This document shows positions 51,195-59,018 of a stretch of DNA of 64,000 bases, piece by piece. Origin of the DNA: an uncultured Rhodospirillales bacterium (GTDB lineage Bacteria; Pseudomonadota; Alphaproteobacteria; Acetobacterales; Acetobacteraceae); contig CAIPLM010000096.1 of the NCBI GenBank assembly GCA_903865895.1, forward strand, positions 1-64,000, in the 5' to 3' direction. Each line of letters opens with the position of its first letter. Position 1 is the first letter of the stretch. A program made the position numbers and the translations under genes. Below the pieces are notes generated by a model. The model was not told the origin of the DNA, did not search any database, and was given only the letters and a program-made list of their open reading frames with translations.

Positions 51195-52430
51195 ATGAAA
51201 GATCCCCAACCCCAGATGGACGGCCCGCCGATCTTCGCCGGGCTCAAAGTCATCGACTGCGCCACGTATATCGCCGCCCCCACGGCCGCGACGGTGCTGG
51301 CCGATTTCGGCGCCGAGGTCATCAAGATCGAGGCGCCGGGGGATGGGGATCCCTGGCGGCATTTGCATCAGCGGCCCGGCTTGCCCAATTCGCCGCATAA
51401 CTACACCTGGCTGATGGATAACCGGAACAAGCTCGGCCTCGCGCTCGACCTCAAGAGCGAGGCCGGGCGGGCGGTGATGGAGCGGCTGGTCTCCCAGGCC
51501 GACGTGCTCATCACCAATCAGCCGCTGCCCGTCCGCGAGCGGCTGAAGCTGCGCTACAGCGATTTCGCCGAAAAATACCCCAGGCTGATCTATGCCTCCT
51601 TCACCGCGTACGGCGAGGAGGGCGAGGAATCCGGCAAGATCGGGTTCGATCTTACCGCCTTCTGGGCGCGCTCGGGCCTGATGGACCAGGTGCGCGCGGA
51701 TCGGGACACCATGCCGGCCCGCTCCGTGGGGGGGATGGGCGACCACCCGACCGGCATGTCCTTCTATGCCGGCATCCTCACCGCGCTGTGGCAGCGCGAG
51801 AGGACTGGAAAGGGGGCAGAAGTGCGCTCCTCGCTGATGGGCAATGGGTTGTTTTCCAACGCCATGCTGGTTCAGGCCGCCTTGTGCGGCGCCAGCATTC
51901 CCTCCCGCCCGCCGCGGAGCCAGACGACCAGCGCGCTTGGCGGCACCTACCGTACCTCCGATGACCGCTGGTTCCTGCTCGCCCTCTCCAACGAGGTGAA
52001 GCAATGGCCGGCGCTGATCCGCGCCATCGGCCGCGAGGATCTTGGCGCCGATCCGCGCTTTGCTGACGTGGACTCCAGGCGGACAAATGCGCCGATGCTG
52101 ATGGGCCTGCTCGATGGCGTGTTCGCCACGCGGACGCTGGCGGAATGGCGCCGGGCGCTCGATGCGGAGGGGCTCAATTTCGGCATCGTCAGCACCGTCG
52201 AGGAGGCGGCGAATGATCCGCAGGCCCATGCCGCCGGCATTTTGCGCCCCTACGCCGATACCGGGCTGATGACGATCGACAGCCCGTTCACCGTCAGCAC
52301 GGTGGCGAAGGTGCCGATCACCGAGGCACCGGACCATGGGCAGCACAGCGCGCAGATCCTGCGGGCCGCCGGGTATTCGGAGGACGAGGTGGCGCGCCTG
52401 CGCGCCGCCGGGGTGATCTCCGGGCCTTGA
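51195..52430 (+). CDS. CaiB/BaiF family III CoA transferase
   Basis: A 411-residue CoA transferase with FAGLKVIDCATYIAAPTAATVLADFGAEVIKIE at the N-terminus and the likely catalytic Asp D152 (KIGFDLTAFW). It follows the hydroxyacyl-CoA-type SDR by seven bases and precedes mobA by two, so all three share a transcript. It would activate a carboxylic acid by CoA exchange before the dehydrogenase step; the acid is unknown. Confidence 0.92.
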   Translation: MKDPQPQMDGPPIFAGLKVIDCATYIAAPTAATVLADFGAEVIKIEAPGDGDPWRHLHQRPGLPNSPHNYTWLMDNRNKLGLALDLKSEAGRAVMERLVSQADVLITNQPLPVRERLKLRYSDFAEKYPRLIYASFTAYGEEGEESGKIGFDLTAFWARSGLMDQVRADRDTMPARSVGGMGDHPTGMSFYAGILTALWQRERTGKGAEVRSSLMGNGLFSNAMLVQAALCGASIPSRPPRSQTTSALGGTYRTSDDRWFLLALSNEVKQWPALIRAIGREDLGADPRFADVDSRRTNAPMLMGLLDGVFATRTLAEWRRALDAEGLNFGIVSTVEEAANDPQAHAAGILRPYADTGLMTIDSPFTVSTVAKVPITEAPDHGQHSAQILRAAGYSEDEVARLRAAGVISGP

Positions 52431-52432
52431 GC

Positions 52433-53026
52433 ATGCCTCCGGTTGCCATTCTGCTCGCCGGGGGGCTGGCCCGCCGGATGGGCGGGGGTGACAAGCCGTT
52501 GCGCCAGCTCGCCGGGCGGACGCTGCTGGACCATGTGATCGTCCGCATTCGCCCGCAGGTGGCGGCGATGGCACTGAATGCCAATGGCGATCCGACGCGC
52601 TTCGCTGAGTGGGGGCTGGAGGTGATGCCGGACACGGTCGCCGAGACGCCGGGGCCGCTGGCAGGTATCCTCGCCGGGCTGCGATGGGCGGCGGCGCTGG
52701 GGGCGGAGACTCTGCTTTCGGTACCAACCGACACGCCCTTCCTGCCGCATGACCTCGCCGCCCGACTGGAAGCTACCCGCGCCGAGGCTGGGGTGCCGCT
52801 CGCCTGCGCCGCCTCGGGTGGATGGACCCATCCGGTGATCGGGCTGTGGCCGGTGGCGCTGGCCGATGCGCTGGAGGCGGATTTGCGCGGCGGAATGCGC
52901 AAGATCGACGCATGGACGGCCAAGCACGGGATCGCCCATGCGGATTTCCCGGAAATGCCCGACCCGTTCTTCAACGCCAACACGCCCGAGGATCTCGCGG
53001 AGGCCGAGCGGCTGTTAGCCTGCTAG
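52433..53026 (+). CDS. mobA: Molybdenum cofactor guanylyltransferase
   Basis: A 197-residue enzyme that adds GMP to molybdopterin. AILLAGGLARRMGGGDKPL is the nucleotidyltransferase signature and PTDTPFLPHDLA carries the metal-binding Asp region; FFNANTPEDLAEAE is the family C-terminus. ATG 52433 begins two bases after the CoA transferase stop. With fdhD 850 bases away on the other strand, it fits maturation of a bis-MGD enzyme such as formate dehydrogenase, whose structural genes are not in the window. Confidence 0.94.
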   Translation: MPPVAILLAGGLARRMGGGDKPLRQLAGRTLLDHVIVRIRPQVAAMALNANGDPTRFAEWGLEVMPDTVAETPGPLAGILAGLRWAAALGAETLLSVPTDTPFLPHDLAARLEATRAEAGVPLACAASGGWTHPVIGLWPVALADALEADLRGGMRKIDAWTAKHGIAHADFPEMPDPFFNANTPEDLAEAERLLAC

Positions 53027-53890
53027 GACGAGGACGACCCCGCCCACCGTCACCCCGACGCCGGCCAGCAACTGCGCATGCAACCGCTCGCCCCGGAGGA
53101 AGACGGCACTCAAGGCGAGGGTGAACAGCGGATAGCTGGCCACCAGTGGTGCCACCAGCCCCACCGCGCCCCGCGCCAACGCCGCATACATCAGCATCAC
53201 CGCCGAGGCGTTGCTCACGCCGACCACCATGAACATCGCCCGCTCCCGCGCCGATACGCGGGGCGCCCCCACCACCGCCCGCAGCGAGAGGATGACTGCG
53301 GAAGACACCGTGTAGCCCACCAGCGAGGCGGCGAAGGGGGCGTGCCAATAGCCGAGCCCGAGTTTCACGCCGGGCTGCACCACGCCGCGAATCACCGCCG
53401 ACAGCACCGGTAACCCGAGCGCCCATAGCGGCCAATCGCGCCGCACGCCGCCGCCGCCGAGGCTCAGCAGCACCACGCCCGCGATGATCGCCGCCGCCCC
53501 GGCCGCCCGTCCCGGCGTTACCGGCTCATCCAGCAACAGTGCCGCGAAACCGAGCGCGAACAAGGGCGTGGTGTTGGAGAGGGCGCCGGAGAGCGCCGGG
53601 CCCATCAGGCGGTTGGTGGCGAAGGAGAGCAGCGTCTGCCCGATCGGGAACAGCGCCCCGCATGCCGCGAAGATGCCGACCGCCCGCCAGTCGAACCCGC
53701 TCACATCCAGCGCCAAGGGGGCGGCCAGCCACATCAGCGCCGTCGCGGTGGGCACGCTGGTGGCGGCCGCCGCGATCACGCCGTGGCCTCGCAGCCCCAC
53801 CCGTGCCAGCACCAGCGCGATCGCCAGGCACAAGGCCGAGCCCAGCGCCAGGGCGGCCGCCGGGTCCGTCAGCCGCTCAATCGTCGTCAC
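53015..53890 (-). CDS. EamA/DMT family transporter
   Basis: A 291-residue membrane protein with about ten helices in two EamA repeats. The GTG start at 53890 overlaps the end of fdhD by 14 bases, so the two are co-translated. Its 3' end overlaps that of convergent mobA by 12 bases. The transported compound is unknown. A longer frame to 54001 lies inside fdhD and is not used. Confidence 0.87.
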   Translation of the reverse strand: MTTIERLTDPAAALALGSALCLAIALVLARVGLRGHGVIAAAATSVPTATALMWLAAPLALDVSGFDWRAVGIFAACGALFPIGQTLLSFATNRLMGPALSGALSNTTPLFALGFAALLLDEPVTPGRAAGAAAIIAGVVLLSLGGGGVRRDWPLWALGLPVLSAVIRGVVQPGVKLGLGYWHAPFAASLVGYTVSSAVILSLRAVVGAPRVSARERAMFMVVGVSNASAVMLMYAALARGAVGLVAPLVASYPLFTLALSAVFLRGERLHAQLLAGVGVTVGGVVLVLAG

Positions 53891-54755
53891 GCGCGCCTTT
53901 CCGCATTGCCCCCTCCGGCACGGTCTCCGCGGGGTCGGCATCGAAGCGCAGCCGCCCCTCGCCGGAGAGGCACAGGAAGCGCTTGCCCTTCGCCCGCCCA
54001 ACCATGGTGAGCCCGGCCTGCCGCGCCAATTGCACCCCGAGCGCGGTGAAACCGCTGCGGCTGATGACGATGGGGATCGCCATCTGCACGCATTTGATCA
54101 CCATCTCCGAGGTGAGCCGCCCCGTGGTGTAGAACAGCTTGCCGGCGGGCGAGACGTCGTTTAGCCGCATCCAGCCGGCGATCTTGTCGATCGCATTGTG
54201 CCGCCCGACATCCTCCATATAGACCAGCGGCCGGTCTTCCTCGCACAGCACGCAGCCATGGATGGCGCCGGCGGTGAGGTAGAGGCTCGGCCGCGTGTTG
54301 ATTTTGCGTGAGAGGGCATAGAGCCAGGAAGTGCGCAGGATCGCATCAGGGTCAAGCACCACGGTCTCGAAGCGCTCCATCATGTTGCCATAGGCGGTGC
54401 CCTGGGCGCAGCCGGAGGTCAGCACCCGCCGGCGCAGCTTGGCCTCGTAATTGGTGCGCCTTGCGGTGCGGACCACGACCACGCCCAGTTCGGCATCGAC
54501 GTCGATCGCCTTGATACGGTCCTCCGGCAGCAGCATGTTCTGGTTGAGCAGGTAGCCCACCGCGAGACAGTCCGGCCGGTCACCGATCGTCATCATGGTG
54601 ACGATCTCCTGCTCGTTGAGGAACAGGGTCAGCGCCCGCTCGGCAGGCACCCGTGTTGCCACGGTTGCGCCGGTGTGGTCGATGCCGATCACCTCCTCGG
54701 TCAGCGCCGTGTCGTCCGGATCGGGCGCCACCAGCCATTCCTGCCCGCTCGTCAT
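53877..54755 (-). CDS. fdhD: Formate dehydrogenase accessory sulfurtransferase
   Basis: A 292-residue FdhD-family protein that passes sulfur from a cysteine desulfurase to the molybdenum cofactor of formate dehydrogenase. VYMEDVGRHNAIDKIAG, TTGRLTSEMV and SRSGFTALGVQLA match the family. The Cys-x-x-Cys loop of E. coli FdhD (GCGVCG) is replaced by SGCAQGTAYG, so only C116 remains. A second CxxC occurs in HGCVLCEED. ATG 54755 follows GGGGAGGGG; upstream extension is not supported. Confidence 0.93.
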   Translation of the reverse strand: MTSGQEWLVAPDPDDTALTEEVIGIDHTGATVATRVPAERALTLFLNEQEIVTMMTIGDRPDCLAVGYLLNQNMLLPEDRIKAIDVDAELGVVVVRTARRTNYEAKLRRRVLTSGCAQGTAYGNMMERFETVVLDPDAILRTSWLYALSRKINTRPSLYLTAGAIHGCVLCEEDRPLVYMEDVGRHNAIDKIAGWMRLNDVSPAGKLFYTTGRLTSEMVIKCVQMAIPIVISRSGFTALGVQLARQAGLTMVGRAKGKRFLCLSGEGRLRFDADPAETVPEGAMRKGARDDD

Positions 54756-54809
54756 GGCCCCTCCCCTCGCCGCCGTGTATCCTGCGCATCCTACCTTACG
54801 GAGATGCCG

Positions 54810-55544
54810 ATGACCTGGTCCATCCTCGCCCACGACGCCGAAACCGGCGCCTTCGGCCTCGCGGTCGCCACCTGCAATTTCGCGGTGGGCGCCGGGGTGC
54901 CGTTCCTGCGCGCCGGGATCGGCGCCTGCGCCTCGCAAAGCTTCTCCAACCGCTATCTCGGCCCGCCGACGCTGGAGGGACTCGCCCGCGGCCTGTCGCC
55001 CGAACGGGCCGTGCTCTCCGCCATCGCCGGAGACGAAGGCGCCGGGCTACGGCAGATCCACGCGCTCGACCGCCACGGCGCCTCCTTCGCCTTCACTGGC
55101 GAGAACTGCGTCGCCTGGTGCGGCTCAGTGAGCGCGCCGGGCGTGAGCGTGGCCGGCAATATGCTGGCCAATGGCAATGTGGTCGCCGAGACCCTGGCCG
55201 CCTACCTCGCCACATCAGCCGGCATGCCGGAGCGGCTGATGACGGCGATGGAGGCCGGCGAGGCCGCGGGCGGGGACCGGCGGGGCCGGCAATCGGCGGC
55301 GATGTTCGTCATCACCACGGAGGATTTCCCCGACCTCAACATCCGCGTGGATGATGCGGCCGACCCGCTGCCCGAGCTGCGCCGGCTGCTCGGCCTGTGG
55401 AAGCGGGACCGCGAACCCGGCCTCAAGTTCGCCCCACGCCGGGCGGACCCGGCCGGGCGGATCGATCTCGACGTCATCGACGCCGGATTCGCCGCCTCCG
55501 GCAGCGCGCTCAGGGTCAGCCGGCCGCGCTCGGCAGGAGGCTGA
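54810..55544 (+). CDS. DUF1028 family protein
   Basis: A 244-residue protein of the DUF1028 family, which has an Ntn-hydrolase-like look. It starts MTWSILAHDAETGAFGLAVAT and contains GVPFLRAGIGACASQSFSN and FTGENCVAWCGS. The second ATG (54810) has CGGAG six bases upstream and is preferred to the ATG at 54804. It diverges from fdhD, and its 3' end overlaps that of convergent lpxB by 29 bases. Function is unknown; relatives occur near peptidase and amino acid catabolic genes. Confidence 0.88.
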   Translation: MTWSILAHDAETGAFGLAVATCNFAVGAGVPFLRAGIGACASQSFSNRYLGPPTLEGLARGLSPERAVLSAIAGDEGAGLRQIHALDRHGASFAFTGENCVAWCGSVSAPGVSVAGNMLANGNVVAETLAAYLATSAGMPERLMTAMEAGEAAGGDRRGRQSAAMFVITTEDFPDLNIRVDDAADPLPELRRLLGLWKRDREPGLKFAPRRADPAGRIDLDVIDAGFAASGSALRVSRPRSAGG

Positions 55545-56667
55545 GCACCTCCCGCGCCGCAGCGTCGGAGGGCAGGCCGTCGGACGCACACAGGGCGGCG
55601 ATCACCGCGCCGCTCGCCGATACCTGCCGTGCCGCTTCGGCAGCGTCGGCGAGCAGGCGGCCGAGTTCGGCGGCGAGACGGGCGGGCGTCGCGTCCTGCT
55701 GGATCAGCTCCGGCACCACAGCATCGTCCGCCAACAGATTGACGATGCAGACATATTTGAGCTTGATCAGCCGCCGCGCGACCCAGGCGGTCACCGGGTT
55801 CACCCGGTAGGACACCACCATCGGCACCCCCGCCATGGCCAGTTCCAACGTCGAAGTGCCGGATTTCGCCAGCGCCCCGGCAGCAGCGGCGAAGGCGTCG
55901 AACTTGTCAGCACTGTCCGTCACCACGATAGGCCGCACCCGCCATTGCGCCGCCCCCGCCCGCACGCTCTCCGCCACGGCGTCCGCCACCGGTACCACCG
56001 GCACGAGATCGGGGAAGCGTTGCAGCAGCAGGTCCAGCGTGGCGCCGAATACCGGCAGCAGCCGCCCCACCTCGCTGCGCCGGCTGCCGGGCATCACGAT
56101 CAGCAGGCGCGCCCCCTCGGCCACACCGTATTTCGTCCGGAACCGCGCCGCATCGCCGGCATCGGCGCCCGACTCGATCACGGGATGGCCGACGAATGCC
56201 GCCTCCAGCCCGTGGCGGCGGAAGAATGCGGGCTCGAAGGGCAGCAGGCAGAGCAGCCGGTCCCACAGCCCCGGAAAATGCTTCACCCGCCCTTCCCGCC
56301 AGGCCCAGACCTGCGGCGCCACATAGTGCACCCGCCGCAGCCCGGCGCCCTTGATGAGCTTCAGCAGGCGCAGCGTGAAGCCGGGGCTGTCGATCGTCAC
56401 CACCACATCCGGCCGTCGGGCGACAATCGTATCGGCGGTCTCGCGCAGGCGGCGGCGCAGCTGGAAGACCTTCGGCAGCACTTCAAGCAGCCCCATCACG
56501 GCGAGTTCACGCATGGGGAAAAGACTTTGAAAACCAAGCGCCTGCATGCGAATGCCGCCAACGCCGATGAACTCCGCATCCGGCCGCATCCGGCGCAGCG
56601 CGGTGATCAACCGGGCGCCCAGCGCATCCCCGCTCTCCTCGCCGGCGACGATGCAGATCAGCGTCAC
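55516..56667 (-). CDS. lpxB: Lipid-A-disaccharide synthase
   Basis: A 383-residue GT19 enzyme that joins UDP-diacylglucosamine and lipid X to form the lipid A disaccharide. CIVAGEESGDALGARLI is the N-terminal signature, YVAPQVWAWREGRVK the central motif and GTSTLELAMAGVPMVVSYR the donor-site block. GTG 56667 overlaps the stop of the upstream hydrolase gene (GTGA). It is separated from the usual lpxD-fabZ-lpxA cluster, and is instead third in a GNAT/C-N hydrolase operon. Confidence 0.94.
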   Translation of the reverse strand: MTLICIVAGEESGDALGARLITALRRMRPDAEFIGVGGIRMQALGFQSLFPMRELAVMGLLEVLPKVFQLRRRLRETADTIVARRPDVVVTIDSPGFTLRLLKLIKGAGLRRVHYVAPQVWAWREGRVKHFPGLWDRLLCLLPFEPAFFRRHGLEAAFVGHPVIESGADAGDAARFRTKYGVAEGARLLIVMPGSRRSEVGRLLPVFGATLDLLLQRFPDLVPVVPVADAVAESVRAGAAQWRVRPIVVTDSADKFDAFAAAAGALAKSGTSTLELAMAGVPMVVSYRVNPVTAWVARRLIKLKYVCIVNLLADDAVVPELIQQDATPARLAAELGRLLADAAEAARQVSASGAVIAALCASDGLPSDAAAREVLSLLPSAAG

Positions 56668-57533
56668 GCCGGCACCAGCACCGGGCAGGGCGGCGGATCT
56701 TGCGGCCAGCTCAAATGGTTGCGCACCTGCCCGTCCCGCCGCACCGATTCCAACGACGCGGAGTCGAGGTTCGCGAACACCCATTCCCCGGCATCGAGCG
56801 TCCCCTGCGCGATCACCCCGTCCTCCGGGAAGCCCTTGTCGATCGGGCCAAACACCGCCGCATGGCCGCGATTGGCATCCAGCGTGCCACACCACGGCGC
56901 CTCGCCGACGGTGGGGGCCATGGCGACGAAGCACTGGTTCTCCATCGCCCGCGCTGCCGACGCCACCCGAACCCGGTTGAAGCCGCGCAGAGTGTCGGTG
57001 CAGGAGGGCACCAGGATCAGCCAGGCGCCCGCCACCACCTGGGCGCGCACCAGGGCGGGAAACTCCGAGTCGAAGCAGATAGCGATGCCGATCCGCCCGA
57101 AATCGGTCTCGAACACCGACGGCGCGGCCCCGGGCGAGACGCCCCACTGCTCGGCCTCGAAGCGCGTCATCACGTGCTTGTCCTGGAACGCCACCCGCCC
57201 GTCCTGGGCGATCAGCGGCGCACGGTTCACCACCTGCCCGCCCCGGCGCATCGCGAGGCTGCCAGGCACCAGCCAAACTTGGTGGCGCATCGCCACCGCG
57301 CGCGCCGCCTCGAGCATCGCCTCGGCGCCATCGAGCGCCCGCACGAGCTCCCCCTCAAGGTCCGCCACCTCCCCGGCGGCGGCCTCCAGCGGGGCGTATT
57401 CCGGCATCACCAGGAGCCGCGCCCCCTGCCCGGCGGCATAGGCGACCTCACGCTCCAGCCGCGCTGCCCAGCCCGCGATGCCCGTGGGGGCACCGATCTT
57501 CCACTGGCAGAGACCGATGCGAATGGAGGTCAC
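56664..57533 (-). CDS. Carbon-nitrogen hydrolase (nitrilase superfamily)
   Basis: A 289-residue hydrolase with the Glu-Lys-Cys triad E45 (MPEYAP), K119 (FQDKHVMT) and C153 (AICFDSEFP). It hydrolyses an amide or nitrile in the cytosol. It overlaps the upstream GNAT gene (ATGA) and the downstream lpxB (GTGA). One branch of the nitrilase superfamily carries a fused RimI-like acetyltransferase; here the same two activities are on separate but overlapping genes. Confidence 0.92.
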   Translation of the reverse strand: MTSIRIGLCQWKIGAPTGIAGWAARLEREVAYAAGQGARLLVMPEYAPLEAAAGEVADLEGELVRALDGAEAMLEAARAVAMRHQVWLVPGSLAMRRGGQVVNRAPLIAQDGRVAFQDKHVMTRFEAEQWGVSPGAAPSVFETDFGRIGIAICFDSEFPALVRAQVVAGAWLILVPSCTDTLRGFNRVRVASAARAMENQCFVAMAPTVGEAPWCGTLDANRGHAAVFGPIDKGFPEDGVIAQGTLDAGEWVFANLDSASLESVRRDGQVRNHLSWPQDPPPCPVLVPA

Positions 57534-58138
57534 GGCAGTGGTTTCCCGTGCAAGGATTTGATCCAGAAAGATAAAGTGTGATCGATCTCATCGGCCATGC
57601 CGACCTCACGCCACATCATGTGGCACATGAGGCCGGGATAGGGAGTGAAGCCACGCCGCCGCCAAAAGGCGTCGAGCGGCACGTGACCGGGCGGCCGGAC
57701 CGGGTGGTCGTCCGGGCGCACCACCGCGCAGAACGCGGCGTAGTCGCAGTCCGACACCGCTCGGGCATGGGCCTCACGAGCGGCGAAAAAGGCCACGCCG
57801 ACGCCCTGGCCGCGATAGGCGGGCAGCAGGACCGATTCGCCGAAATAGAACACGCGGGAAGGATCGACTCCGATCGTGGCGAAGGGGCCGGTCAGCCCGG
57901 CATCTTCCTCGGCGAGGGCGACGCAGGTGGAGCAGCCCACCGGGTCACCGCCGTCAAACGCCACCACAAGCCCGGCGGAGGGGGCGCGGACGAAATCGGC
58001 GAGGTAATCCTCCTCAGCCGCGGGATCGCCCTCATAGAGGTAGGGCCAGGCGCGGAACACCGCCATGCGCAACCGGCTCAGCGCCGGGAGCATGGGGGAG
58101 AGGGCGGAACCGCTGAAGGTCTCGATGCGCAATGCCAT
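57530..58138 (-). CDS. GNAT family N-acetyltransferase
   Basis: A 202-residue acyltransferase. The acetyl-CoA-binding region is YFGESVLLPAYRGQGVGVAFFAAREAHA (R/Q-x-x-G-x-G/A). The N-terminus (LPALSRLRMAVFRAWPYLYEGD) and C-terminus (FWRRRGFTPYPG) match a GNAT subgroup found with nitrilase-type hydrolases. ATG 58138; a 13-codon extension is less likely. First gene of the three-gene operon with the C-N hydrolase and lpxB. Confidence 0.9.
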   Translation of the reverse strand: MALRIETFSGSALSPMLPALSRLRMAVFRAWPYLYEGDPAAEEDYLADFVRAPSAGLVVAFDGGDPVGCSTCVALAEEDAGLTGPFATIGVDPSRVFYFGESVLLPAYRGQGVGVAFFAAREAHARAVSDCDYAAFCAVVRPDDHPVRPPGHVPLDAFWRRRGFTPYPGLMCHMMWREVGMADEIDHTLSFWIKSLHGKPLP

Positions 58139-58176
58139 GGTGCCGGATCGGTAGCAGAGCCCCGGCGGGCGATCCA

Positions 58177-58338
58177 CTACCGATCCGGCACCTCCGGCTG
58201 GCGCGCGGCGGCGGCGATCGCCAGCAATCGCACCAATTCCGCCCGCGTCACGCCATCCCGATCCATCAGCAGATGGGTCAGTTCGTCGTCCAGCAGCATC
58301 TCATATGTCAGCCGGCACGCGGCTTCGGGACAGGCCAT
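58177..58338 (-). CDS. Small hypothetical protein (53 aa)
   Basis: A 53-residue acidic-to-neutral protein (MACPEAACRLTYEMLLDDELTH...LVRLLAIAAAAR) likely to form two helices. AGGAGA sits seven bases before the ATG at 58338, a good start; a 16-codon upstream extension is weaker. It lies 38 bases upstream of the GNAT gene on the same strand and may lead that operon. I recall similar small proteins in alphaproteobacteria but cannot name a family. Confidence 0.6.
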   Translation of the reverse strand: MACPEAACRLTYEMLLDDELTHLLMDRDGVTRAELVRLLAIAAAARQPEVPDR

Positions 58339-58466
58339 GCGGAACTCTCCTTCTTGCTCCCCCGAACAGAGCGGACCCCGCCTCACCCGGCCCTGGCGCT
58401 GACATTACAAAGAGGAGATGCACGCCGCCCTTGCGGTGGCGCCCCGGAGGCCCCAATGTTTCAACC

Positions 58467-59012
58467 ATGAGACCGATGATCGACGCCGCCATAGGGACGA
58501 TGGAGCCCACCCAGGGGCCGCGGATCGCACTGCGCGTGGCCGATCCCTGGCGTGCGCGCCAGCTCGAGGCGGTGCTGGACCGCGCCGAGGAGGAAGACGC
58601 CGACGTCCTGGTGCTTGACCTACCGGACGGCGCCACCCTGCCCGGCAACCTGCCGCGTACTCCGCTGCTGGTGCTGAGCGATGACGCCGCCTTGTCGGCT
58701 GACCACGGCATCGCCGGCGTGCTGCCGCGCGAGGCCTCCGCCGGCCGGGTGTTGGCCGCCGTGGGGGCGCTGGCCGAGGGGCTGCATGTCCGTATGCCGC
58801 CGCCCCGCCTGCCGAGCCTGCTGACCCCGCGCGAGGGTGAGATCCTCAACCACGTCGCCGAGGGCATGAGCAACAAGGTGATCGCCCGCCGCCTCGGCAT
58901 TTCCGCCCATACGGTGAAATACCACCTGGAGGCGGTATTCTCGAAGCTCGAGGTCAACAGCCGGGCCGAGGCGCTGAGCAAGGGCCTGCGTCGCGGGCTG
59001 GTCTCGCTCTAG
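58467..59012 (+). CDS. LuxR/NarL-type regulator with degenerate receiver domain
   Basis: An approximately 181-residue regulator. The C-terminal LuxR helix-turn-helix is complete (LTPREGEILNHVAEGMSNKVIARRLGISAHTVKYHLEAVFSKLEV). The N-terminal 105 residues have a receiver-like outline (DVLVLDLPDG, TPLLVLSDDAAL) but are short and lack a clear phosphorylation Asp pocket, so activation may be phosphorylation-independent. The start is uncertain: ATG 58467 has no near ribosome-binding site. Diverges from the 53-residue protein; photolyase follows in six bases. Confidence 0.85.
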   Translation: MRPMIDAAIGTMEPTQGPRIALRVADPWRARQLEAVLDRAEEEDADVLVLDLPDGATLPGNLPRTPLLVLSDDAALSADHGIAGVLPREASAGRVLAAVGALAEGLHVRMPPPRLPSLLTPREGEILNHVAEGMSNKVIARRLGISAHTVKYHLEAVFSKLEVNSRAEALSKGLRRGLVSL

Positions 59013-59018
59013 TCCATC

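Noticed and set aside
55351-57441. A 696-codon plus-strand frame opposite lpxB and the C-N hydrolase
   Set aside because: No domain and biased composition; the minus-strand catalytic motifs are intact.
58418-58618. A 66-codon frame with AGAGGAG directly before its ATG
   Set aside because: It is out of frame with, and overlaps, the LuxR-type regulator, and its sequence is His/Arg-rich without features; the ribosome-binding site may be coincidental or belong to an undetected upstream start.
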